Source: Gonapodya prolifera JEL478 (Eukaryota; Monoblepharomycota; Monoblepharidomycetes; Monoblepharidales; Gonapodyaceae). From it: 64,000 bases of DNA. The position numbers and the translations under genes were made by a program. Positions 39,401 to 50,500 of this stretch are shown piece after piece. The notes beneath the pieces were generated by a model. It searched no databases. It was given only the letters and a program-made list of their open reading frames with translations, and had not been told where the DNA came from. The stretch spans positions 62,001 through 126,000 of the forward strand of contig KQ965741.1 of NCBI GenBank assembly GCA_001574975.1. The letters are read 5' to 3'. The stretch's first letter is position 1; every line of letters starts with the position of its first letter.

Positions 39401-39697
39401 TCAGCGAGGAAGGTCAACAATAGTTCGATCACGCGCGATCCTTCGTCCTCGGATTGAACAATCGATTTTAAAGCAGCGCAGCGTACAAGAGGTGATGGAT
39501 CGTACAGTCCATCAGCGATCATTGTAGACTGAGGTGCTCCTTCCTTGGAAAACCCTCCCTACGTTTGCATATATGTTCAGACACAGATGAATGCTGCTAT
39601 CCCCCTCTTGGCTTAAAAAGTCCCGATGCATCCGACTTCTCAAGATCGGCAGCGCACGACGGTATCGACAAGCAACATATTCGTCATTTTCACACAA
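36474..39697 (-). CDS. INTS4: Integrator complex subunit 4 (INTS4), HEAT-repeat protein
   Basis: In animals INTS4 is the scaffold of the Integrator cleavage module, which processes snRNA 3' ends and attenuates Pol II transcription. The minus strand codes HEAT repeats such as YDPSPLVRCAALKSIVQSED, SIYALMRDDCDDVRMAAASF and HKPEVRLHIATLLRKFVSAD. The block GAFVHGLEDEVSAVREAAMG shares the exact string GAFVHGLEDE with human INTS4 as I remember it. After more helical repeats comes the INTS4 C-terminal beta-domain. PLRTLSAKIVRPKNNADNPF lines up with human KASATIIEPAGESDNPLRF. VVEYQLPDGVLQWFKPHLADF lines up with VQVLYPDGQAQMIHPKPADF, then YKLKTMIPFVVGTWSGEFRS. Many introns are present. Both ends are provisional: the 5' exon beyond 39697 and the choice of last exon (stop at 36474, or the alternative frame to 36370) are unsettled. 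The human protein has about 200 more N-terminal residues. Confidence 0.82.
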
Positions 39698-39777
39698 CTA
39701 TGCTATGACTCAACATCAAAATCGACTCTACCACCCACAATGTCATTTCCCATCTCTCCCTCGGTACTCTTGGACGT

Positions 39778-42700
39778 TCATCGGTCAACCTTCAGGTCTC
39801 CGGCACCCCGCCCAACACCGCTCCCCCCACCAGTCTCCAATGGTAGCCCCCGAGTTTTGTACTGATTTTCATAAGAACCAGACACCGCCGTACCGTAAGG
39901 CGCCGGTGTAGACGATTGCGGCACCACTGTAGATGGTCCAGAATACTGGACCACATGGTTCACTGTGATTGAACCACCCACGATAGTTCCATCACGTGTC
40001 TGTGAACCGCTCTCAAAGGCATTTCCCTCAGAGATCTTTCGATTCAGCTCTTCGGGGAGCTGAACAAAAGCATACTCAGTGAAGTCGATAAATAGATATA
40101 CAATGGAGAACTCACAGCCCATAACTCATCTTGCCTTTCCAAGATGATTTTAACAACCTGTACTGCATAAAAACTCTCGTCCTTCAAAGGATCCCTACTC
40201 TTCGAACAGAGTATGTTGGGCGCCATCACAGTGGCCAAGTTATCAACATCCATCTTGTTCCCTCCCTCGCCAACAGCTTTATCGGCAACATCTCGGAGGA
40301 ACAAGAAAAGCACTTCTAAAAGGTCTCGGTTGGGTTTGGGAAGAAGGCAAATCGCGTAGTGAATGACTTTGAACTGTTGAGCGGGATCATCAAACTCTGA
40401 AGGGTGAAAATTTTCAAAAAAGAGCAGGTGTATAAATGAAACGGTGCCACATTCTGAAGAAACACTTACTCTGCGACAAAGTGAAGACTCGGTGTAGTCG
40501 GAAAGTCAATAAGGGGTCGGGCATTTCCCTCAAGAACTTTTTGATCAAAGCAGCGAGCTGTATCACGTTTTCAGTGTCGAGACAAGACACTTGATCGGGG
40601 TTCTGATCAAGTGTCTCCGTCAGGTCCTTTAATCGCTTGATGTTACCGTTCTTTCGGAATATACCTTCCGCCCGGAGGTCTGCAGAAAGGTACAGGCCAT
40701 TATTACCTCGAGCGAATGAGACTTGAGTATCTCTACCCACCTTGCTTGCGCATATTGCGCAGGCAGGCTAGAATCATCTTCGGAACCACGACACGCCCAT
40801 AGCCAGCCTTCATTTCGGCGGGCTCTCCATGTCTATCAACCAAAACCTCTATCGGTACACCAAACGTTGCATCTGCAGAAGAGATCGATGAGTGATCCAG
40901 ATTCCAACAACGGAACTTTTAACGTACCTTTGACCCGTCCGCCTTTCTTGTTGTTCTGCCCACCCTTCAGCCAACTCACGATTTTCTCCCCAACCGTTGG
41001 CTTCTTCATCGTAAAGTCCGCCATTTCATCCGCCGTCATCCATCCACCAATAGCATCCTGAAGATACTGAGTCACACTTTGATGTATTACTGTGGACTCC
41101 AAAGGCGACAATTCGGAAATATAACGTTGACCCTCCGAAATAGCTTCGTGGTCGCGGCGTCTGATGGGAACTTGATATTGGGCGACTGGTCGCAAGGTCG
41201 GGTCGGGTCGCCAATTAACTGCATCATTAGTCCTAGTTGCTGAACTGGAAATAGATGGAGGCTGCGAATGTCCCGATGATACATAAGGAGGATCGTCGTC
41301 CTTGTCACTCGTACTCTCATCAGGACCACGTGAGTAAGAGTACTGCGGCGGAGAGTGTTCCTCGGACAAGTCCGCGGTCGAATCATCCTCGTAAACTCTG
41401 TGAGGGAAGTCGGCGCCGCCGCCTGGTGGCAACACTGTTTGAATATCAAAAGAATGTAAGCGCATTCCCAGAGAGTGGTGGGACTATCCGAACAGGATTC
41501 AAATCGAAACAAACCTTTCAGATTAACATTGAGTAGCCTGCACAGTCTTCTGAGCGCGAACCTCAGCAAAAACACATATTGCTGCAATTGTGTTATTTGC
41601 TCGAATATGCATGGCGCCAGTGTTGTTGCAGCAGGCCCAGTACTACCAGGGCATCTCCCACAATACGGTTTCCCCTCGACTGGGTCATATTTCGCCACTG
41701 TACCTTCTGCAGTGGATACTTCGTTGCCACAAGAAGTGCACTTGGCAACGCAAGCAAGGTGGAAGCGGAAAATACCACACCGAAGACACTCGTCCTCCAG
41801 GGAAGTGTGGCACACGGCGCACATATCAGCCCGCACAGCGGAATCCTGAGAGCTCGTTCGACCGTCGAGTTCGGGAGTGATGAGGGTGAGGAGGGGATCT
41901 GAAAAGCTCGGAGGGGACGACTTCGCCACAGCTGCGGATGAGGAAGAAGATCCACCCTGACGAAGGGCGTTACTTCGAGCGGAAAGATCTGTTGCTGACA
42001 ACTGGTCTCCAGCAAGTTGACCCTGAGAAGTCGAGCTCGACACCGGGAAAGACGATCCGGACGGTGGGTTAGACGGAGATATTGTCTCCATTAGGCGGTT
42101 TAGGAACTTGTTCAGAGAGTCCTTTTCGCTGTAAACACGCTCCTACCATCACAATCGCAGTGGGCGGACAAAGAATTAGTGTAGTTGTCCCGAACAAGAA
42201 GCTTGCGCTCAACACTAACCAGTTTCAAAGCTCCTTGCAAGGCCGCCTTGATCAAATGTTTCAACAAAACTGCCAAGTCCGTCACAAGCTGCAAAAAGTT
42301 ATTGGTTCTGTCGTCCCTTTGACCAGCCGATCCATTACCGGCAGGAGAAGAAACTCCCAACGACCCTGGAGCCAAAGAGGCGCCTGTCGCCCCAGGTACT
42401 GGCCAAGAATTCGGTCCAGCCGTTCCCACGCCAGGACCTCCGACGGCAGACGCTGGTCGATCCGTTTGGCTCAGCATGTTGAAGAACTCAACTACTTTCT
42501 TCGCCAGCTTTCTCGGTTCTTTGTTGTGTTGCAACCCTGTCCGGTCTCCATGGGCCCGAAGATTTGCCTCAATGGAGTCGATCCCAGCGAAAAGCGCTTC
42601 GACGTGCTGAATAAACCTCGCCGCTTGCCTCACGCCATCCGCATAAGCGTGATTCACAGATATTTGCAGTAACATCGGTTGAATACATTCGGCCGCGCTG

Positions 42701-44209
42701 TCCTCGAAAGCCGTCAGCACAGTCTGGATACGTGAAATTCGTTCCTCTGTTTCAAGCTGAAGATGCTTTGCATCCGATTCAGACAACGTAGCGGACTGAG
42801 CGGCTGTTTCTTTCGTTCCGAGTTTTATGTTGTACGTCTGCGCGGTGGAAGTTCGAGACTGTGAGAGTTCACTTCGTGACGTTCAAAATCGCGCGAATCA
42901 CCTTGTAGATCATGTAGCACTCTGGATGCCATTGCTCCACGACGCCTTTCCTGTTCAACTCCAAGTACTGCTTCAGGACGGGCATTTGGCACCCTCCACA
43001 GCGATTCGCAAAGAGAACGGAGAAATGGTACTGGCAATAAACTTTGCCAGCGTGCTCATAGTAGGAGTCGTGTGGCTTAAAGACCACGGAACAATTCGAA
43101 CACGTGAAATGCTCCAGATGCTGCGGGAACAAAGGAGCATTGATGTTGGTGAATCGAACACACCAAAAAAGGATTGAACCCTCGTGTTGTGATTGCAACG
43201 TCTGCTGAACGTTTTGGAACGCAGACGCTGCTCCAGTTGCACATCTTACGTTCTGTGTATCGACAACCACGATACGATTGTCTCTTCCCTCCTCATTACC
43301 GTCGTGGAGGCCAGTGGCACAAAGTAAGAGAACTCACGTATTTTTTCCCCAGAGCAGTTATATGGGATCCCCTCAAAGCACCACCGCAGTTCGCGCAGAT
43401 AAGGTCTAGTCGCCGGAAGTAGTCCTGCAACAAATGATGGCATCAGCACCAAAGCAATCGTAATGCTCCGCGTTGATGAATACTAGTTTCCACTGCTCTG
43501 AAGTTGCGGGAGCTCCACACCCCACGCTTCTTTGCGTATTCTCAGCGCGCCCTTGTCGACTGAGGTCACTTCAACCTCACGCGGTAGTCAGGACGGAGAC
43601 AAGACCATTGACAATGTCGTCCATCAGCACCCAAAGAGTACCCACCGTTTCACACAAGGGGAAAGGTTTTCCATCTTCTCCTTTAGATGCAAAAAACTTT
43701 TGGGCGACGATCTGCCCACAATCCCGGCACTTGAAACAATCCAAGTGGTATACTCCGTCAAGTGCACGAACGAACTGGCCTCGAATTGGGAGGTTGCAGG
43801 AGGAACAAATCTTTGACTCCTTTGCCGGAGGATTTGACGTAGACGGTGTTCCCGGGCTAGCCGTTGGAGGAGAGACTGGTGAGGCGGAAGGTGGTATTGG
43901 AGATTGAGGTTCACGGCGAGGTGTGAGGCCAGACGAAAGCATCTGGCCTGGAGTCGGGGGAGAGGACGGGATTGAGGACGGAGTATTCATTTGAGAGTAC
44001 GAGGGTGGGGAAGGGGAGGGTTGAGGGAAGTTTGGTTGTGTTCCCATATTGTTCTGGTGCTGGAGGGGAAGTTGCTGCACGCCTAAAGATTGCTGCATCT
44101 GCTGGTTGTAAACTCCGTGGACCCCATGTTGCCCTTGCTGTGTCTGCATCGCCAGCTGTCCTCCACTTCTGGTGTTCCCCCCTAGAGGTGGGGGTGCGGG
44201 CTGCGGCAT
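39778..44209 (-). CDS. LRG1: Rho GTPase-activating protein with LIM domains (Lrg1 type)
   Basis: Stimulates GTP hydrolysis by Rho1-type GTPases controlling cell wall synthesis and polarity at the cell cortex. ATG at 44209 (MPQPAPPPLGGNTRSGGQLA). The N-terminal 130 residues are Q-, P- and S-rich. LIM 1 starts CSSCNLPIRGQFVRALDGVY and continues HLDCFKCRDC. LIM 2 includes HFTCSNCSVVFKPHDSYYEH and the start of a third LIM, CGGCQMPVLKQYLELNRKGV. A helical linker (about 42786-42112) precedes a last LIM (CAVCHTSLEDECLRCGIFRF). After a disordered region the RhoGAP domain carries the arginine finger in EGIFRKNGNIKRL (about 40645-40680). It continues LAALIKKFLREMPDPLLTF and NLATVMAPNILCS. LIM-LIM-LIM-RhoGAP order is that of yeast Lrg1. 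Stop at 39778, 80 bp from INTS4. At least nine introns. Confidence 0.92.
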
Positions 44210-45383
44210 CGTCGCAGAGGGATTGGAAGACAAGGTCTCCTAGACTGCCCACCTGCGCCCTCTACGTCAAAGACGCGAGGATGCGTTCGGGCACGCGTTC
44301 AGGTTGAAAGATCCGCGGTGGGGCTAGCCAGGAGGAAAGGGCGAGAACTGCCAAAGGACCCGGGTGCTCCAGCATTTGAAGGAACAACTCAATACTATCC
44401 ATCCTTACTTCGATGCTTGCTGATGCCGATACCCTTGTCTCGATGTTGTGCACAAATATCGGTTGTGGTGGCGGTTGGTGTCTCCAGTTTCGCCACACAC
44501 GGCCGTTGACTGACATTTTCCCCCCCATCTTCCCTCTTCTCTATGCTGGCAAGTCACCATTGATATACATTAAATTTTCAAGCTTCAAGTGTGCTAGGAT
44601 GTCACGTAAAAGCTTGAAGTAACAAATAACAATAGGTGGAATGCCGCAGAGTCAATTTATTATGCTATTACTCGGATTGTATAATACTAAACAACAATCA
44701 AGTTTAGCCTCGATTGGTGGGCTGTAGGGTGCGTGAGTAGTTCGCACTGATTTCCTGGAGCAGAACCAATCAACCAACATCCAATCATGGGTTCTATCCC
44801 ACTGTCACACCATCTTCTACCTATTTCACCTCCCTCCTTCCGTCGAGGGGGGACGAACAGCAGTTTGATCGGGTTCAACGTCTCTCCCTCGGAATCCTCT
44901 TCCATCTCCTTCTTCATTAGTCCTTTGTTGTTCGCGATATTACGTTCATCTCACGCTTAGTTTAGTCATGTATTGCTGGCTGCAATAAAATTTGCTTTTC
45001 CGCGTGGCTTGCACTGCACGGTCGAGAGAGACAGGCAAGATGAGGCTACACATGTGGGTAAGACATCACATAAACATGGGCCAATAGGAGGAAGAGAGAT
45101 CAGGCTTTCCACGACAGAGAGTCCTTCGCGCGCAGTATTCGAACCGAGACCGGACAGTTAAGTGACCACAGCACTTCTCGGGCCTCTCGGAAAAATCATC
45201 TCCAACCCCCGCTCTCCAGCTTGCCAAGTTTCCTTGCCAGTCCTCAAAATTTTGCTTCAGACGTCTACATATCCTATAGAAATAAATAAACATTTTTTAT
45301 CCAAAAACGAAGCCGACTCCACTCAAAGTGCAATTCGCCACGACAGTGCGTGCATGTGGAAGTAGATTTGTCGCAGCATTGTA
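44210..45383. other. Intergenic, nothing recognised
   Basis: About 1.2 kb upstream of LRG1. AT-rich between 44560 and 45010. No coding frame with a recognisable domain on either strand. Confidence 0.45.
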
Positions 45384-47535
45384 TCAATAAAATCTGTCAC
45401 TGGTATGTAGGTCCTGGGAATCACCTGACTTGATAATTGACAAGGCGACGCGCACTAAGAATGTAAATAACAGCGAACGTTGAAATTGGGAGAATGGGTA
45501 TTCGAATAAATTAGGTCCCAATTTCAAATAGCCCTCAAGTGCGACTGTGGCTAATGATGTGTGCTCCTTTTGATAGCAATGGTTGGGTTCTTGCACTTCT
45601 TCGTCTATGTCATCATTCCCACACTCACCTGACAGACCAAATAACTTGGAGATGTTAGCCAAGCGCTGTCCGGATTTAGAACAACCTGATGAAGGTTGTT
45701 CGGCATATGTAGGAGAACCTGCGCAGTATTCCGTATAATCCGTAGAGCTGCCGTCTGCTTTGCTTCGCGGACCATTGCCGCGAATTGAGGGTGGGAAGCC
45801 ATCGTCGACTGCACAAATTGAGCTACAACATGCTCCAGTTTGATTAAGCACGGTTGGAAATTCGTGTTCCAGACCGAAAGTTCCGACTCCAATGACAGCA
45901 TCTCAATCAAAACGTTTTCATCATAAGCGGTCGTCTCCCAGTGATTGATTTTTTTTCTGGGCACATTCACGTCAGAATTCCTAAATGTCAAAAAACAGAA
46001 GGTTCCATTTGACGCCAGCCAGCTTCATAACTGAACCGGGGCTTACCACTATCCTATAGAAAACTCGCATAATCGTGCTCAGGTGGGAAAAACTCAAAGT
46101 GGATGGACTGGGATTCCCGAAGAAGGTTTGAGGAAATGGTGCATTCCCAATAGGCAGGAGATCGGCCTCCCAGACGTACTGGCACTGGGAATATATGAGG
46201 TCAGCACTTATACATGGATGGAGCACACGAGGGACTTTGCTCACGGGCGATTGTGGTCTTCTCATCTGGAGTGTAAATGACAGGATTGAAAATAATCCCA
46301 GTGCTGATATCGGTGAAATGATATTGAAGCTTTATAATCATTTTGCCGAAGTGAAAAACGCACGATCACTTTGGAAAACAGAGTACCAAAGGCTCCGCCG
46401 ATTTCCTCAGGAACCCATTTGTCCGATCCAGCAACACTCGGTGGTCCAGGTGGTTCTTTATTCAACCCAAGACCCAGTGCCATACTAAACGTCACTGCAA
46501 AAAGACGAGACGAATCGCCTTGCATGGTCCAAAAATGTGTACAATAAAAAAAACTGTGAGAAGCAGAAGAGCGACGTTCGTGTTAAGGCTTTGATTTTCA
46601 AACGCTGCGAGTGACATTCACCGGACTCGTTGCCAAAGCGATGCAGCTTCGTTTTTCATTGCTGGTTCGGGATGGTAACATGCTGCCAGAACCATGACTG
46701 AGCACAGCAGCACGGGAGGTTGCTTAGTGACATTGGAAAGAAACGACGCTCGATGCAGAACAGGGACATGATAGTGGCAGCATGTAAAATCCACCAGCCG
46801 AGGTGGAAGCATGGAAACTGTGCTGGCAAAACCTCGTTATGCAATGCTTACAAAAAAGTATGAGTTCAATCATCACGTGCTCCGGGGGTAGTGGTAGTAG
46901 ATGGTCAAACATTGCGACTTCTCGCGGAACGTTGACGGTGGGGAATCTCTGATTGAGAAATGGCATATTTGCAGGTGGTGCGGGTACGAAAGAGGCACCG
47001 AACAACTCAAACGGTGCACTTCCGCCGATCGCGGGAGCAGCAGAGGCGAAGAACTCCGACAGTTGCGGCCATGAGTCGTTCATAAGTCGGCCGTCACGAA
47101 CGATCAATTGTTGATGATTGTCGAGAGTCGAAGATGCCTGCGATAATAGCATGCCCAGAGGAGTGCGACTAGTGTCCCGTCCTCCAATCGCACAGGGAGT
47201 TGTCGAATGGGCGAACTCCAGGATCTGCATCTTGCACGTTGAAATTTACACTTGCACCGGTGGAAGCACTGACGTTGAAATTGATGCCCCAAAAAAACAA
47301 GAGGCTTGCGGGTAGCTCTTTAGGTGCTCCTCGTTTGCGTGGTTCCCTGTCATACTTGCGCTAATTTAGTCGGGATATCGAAGATGAATGTGATCACAAA
47401 ATGGAAGAATGCAAACTTAGCAAGAACACAAACCTCCTCTCCACGATCAGTGCCGGTGTATGGAGTGGAATGTATTGATTGAGTGATCTCCATGGCAGCA
47501 GAGAAAAACGTCGAAAACCCGAGGGCGGGCATCAC
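45384..47535 (-). CDS. Fungal-specific transcription-factor-domain protein (zinc cluster not found)
   Basis: The minus strand has pieces of the 'fungal_trans' middle-homology domain. These are LPLPPEHVMIELI near the domain start, VDFTCCHYHVPVLHRASFLS, CSVMVLAACYHPEPAMKNEA, and LFAVTFSMALGLGLNKEPPG (the strongest signature). A C-terminal helical region follows, with AAMVREAKQTAALRIIRNTA. Upstream, an exon at about 47340-47290 reads YDREPRKRGAPKELP, like the linker that follows a Zn(II)2Cys6 cluster. No CX2CX6C cluster is readable in the 250 bp left before the next gene. Exon joins are only partly solved and both ends are approximate. It is probably a transcriptional regulator that has lost, or never had, its DNA-binding cluster; an unseen short exon is the alternative. 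Confidence 0.6.
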
Positions 47536-47588
47536 AGGGGTGTGGGAATCATAAGGATTTCATTTCAATCAATTGCGTATGTAACATT

Positions 47589-50500
47589 CTATGGACTATC
47601 AAAAACCAAGGAGCGAGTCATTAACGGTTCCTCGTGTGTCCTATAAATCGATGATGATCAACGAGTGCTTTTGTCTTGGCAAAGGTTCAGCGAACGCCCT
47701 ACTTACTTCTGTTTCAGCTTGAACAGGCCTGTCCCGATAAGCATCGGTACACCCATAATAATACACTCGCTCACACCGTTGATGCGGTCTTTCTTCCCGT
47801 AGAAAGAAGCCTCGAACAGATGATCGGTGGTCTTTTCGAAGGAGGCCAACATGAGGACGGAGTCCTTCATCTTCGCTATGCCAAACCGAGTAATGCCAAG
47901 CACCTCGCCCTAGAAGTAAAAGCATACTGGTTTGACGACGTCACGCAGCCACAGTTATTGGTCTCGTGCGTACCTTGAACGTCATCAGATCTGCAAGTAA
48001 CATGACATGTCGCGGATCGATGGTCATGCCGTGACTACTCATCACATCAATGACTTCCTTGACAATGGTTTTCCTAGTGAAAACATTATCCGGTGCTGCG
48101 ATAAGTCGAACTCAAGCCGTGCTTTACCTCGCAGCTTCGATTCCCAATACACTGAGAACTTCCATTATGTGATTACTTGTCACGTTTGCTCCCCGCACTC
48201 CCTCTGTGTTCATTACGTGTCGGAGACCATAGCCCTCCACCAAGAGCTTGAAAGTTTTGTCCTTCTCCTCGTTAATGACAGCACGATTCACAGTCGGAAT
48301 ACCTTTGATGATAACTTTGGGCAAAGCCCGCTTCAGAGTATGTAGCCGATTTAGAATGCCGGCAGGAGTCAGGCTGGTCTTGGAGCTCGACATCTCGCTC
48401 GGATTGGGGAGTTCAACATCAATGCGGTTGACTGCTGTCGCGTGTACATGCTGGAGGGAGTGTAAACAACAAAACGGTGACAAGAGATAACGTGAAAGCT
48501 CAACGTACAACATGCGACAACTTCAGTTTCGGCGCTTTGGTGATTGCATTGGCAATTCCATGTGTATCAACCTCAAGCTGAACAAGATGGGTTGGGTTAA
48601 CGAGCTATTCTCGTGCGATCTAATCGTCTTGGACCTACCTGAAGCTTCTCTATGGCATCAGTATCCAGTTTAATTGTCAGATACGTGTCGTGCTCCTTAA
48701 TGACCACCTCGATAAATTCTGCCACCTACAGTTGGTGGTACCTCATTGAGTGACGGAGGTGACATCTCCAAAGACGTGCACTGTTACTTACGTCCTCAAG
48801 TGTCGTCTTCTCAACCCTCCCTTTCACAATCCTGGCCACCTTTTCGTCTTTGTTATTCAGCAACTCGGCCGATATAATTGGGGTGTTGATGGCTTTACTG
48901 GCGTTGATAATCTCCTTGATTCGGGGAACCCCCAAAGTCACGTTCATGGATGCGACACCGGCGAAGTGGAAAGTCTTTAGAGTCATTTGCGTTCCTGGCT
49001 CTCCAATAGACTGTGCACCGACAGCCCCCACAGCGGTTCCTGGTTCCATCTTTGCACGAGAATACTTGCGAAGGCACGTATCCAAGAACAAGGTACATTG
49101 TTCAGGTGTGAACTTTAAGGAGTTATCAACAGCAGCTCGAACCACGGCTAAAAATGAAGCGACGTGACGTTGCGTTCAAAACCATTACGGAGAAGAGAGC
49201 AACTCGAACTCACGGTCTGCAATGGCCTCCACTTCTCCCTCCATAAGGCCGTCGTTGGCACCAAACCTCTTCCGGATCCCCGCCAGCTTCGTCACGATTT
49301 TATCGTCCACGAAAGTCCTGACTTCCTCCAGAAAATGCGCGCCACACTCCTGTGTGAACTTGTCAGACTCAAAGGCATCAACAAAAGTCTTTCGAATCTC
49401 CCACGGCATCATGGCTCCTTTGCCCTTGGTGTCGACCACCGCCTGACAATGAAGCAACAGGCGGTTCAGATTGACTGGCTGCTTGTCACCCTCCATGTTC
49501 GCGGGGTCCAGGAGGTCGTCCCCATACGTGAACTGGATGATTCCTCCGACCGAATTCCGCACGCTGTTGTCGTAGTGGCTTACAAGGTCTTCCAGCGCCT
49601 TCATCAAACGACGCTGCATGTACCCTGTCTCGGCAGTCTTGACAGCAGTGTCGACCAACCCCTCACGACCTGACACGGCGTGAAACAGAAACTCCGAGGG
49701 CGTGAGACCAGAGTAGAATGAATTGCGGACGAACCCTCTAGCGGCAGGTGTGCGTGCTTTTTACATTGAAAATGAGAAGAGAAGCAAAGGACGACAGTGG
49801 TCCCGCCCCGTCAACTTTCTGCCATTGGAACACCCTTCGAGCGCGCGACCTTCACTCACAGTTCTTGGGGAAATGTGGCAAACTCCGATCGACAAACCCG
49901 TTTGGAATTCGCTGACCTGAAATAATCTGTTGTCCCACACATGCCACCATCTGGGATACGTTGATCTTGGACCCCTTGGACCCGCATAGCGACATGATGA
50001 TGGGCGCGTTGTGTCGGTGGAGCTCGGAAAGACAAATGCCTCCGACGTCGTCTCGAATTTTCGAAAGGACACCCGAGATTTTGTTCTGAAGAGAGGGCGT
50101 GAGATGCACACAAGAGAAGGAAACAAATGAATGGAACTGTCATATTCGAGTGCTCCTTCAAAGAAAACACTCACCTCCAGAGTCTGCGTCTCATTACACC
50201 CCGGAAGGTTCTCCAACTCGCCTCTCTCGGATTTCCTGATGAGCTCGTCTGTGTCGGAGTACCCCTTGGCGACGACCTCGTCCTTACGCCGGGAGAGGAC
50301 CAACCCAGGCTGAACGTCGTCGATCCCGATGGAGAAGCCTCGATTACCTGAGAACGCAAGGGAATGAGACGCTTGGAGTTGCCTGCCCCCGTCATCGGAA
50401 CAACAAGATACACACCCAAAAACCGTGCGCACATCTTGGCCAGCCTGTTCATACACGCAGCGGCCTGATCGACGCCATAATCTCTCATGATGGTGTAAAA

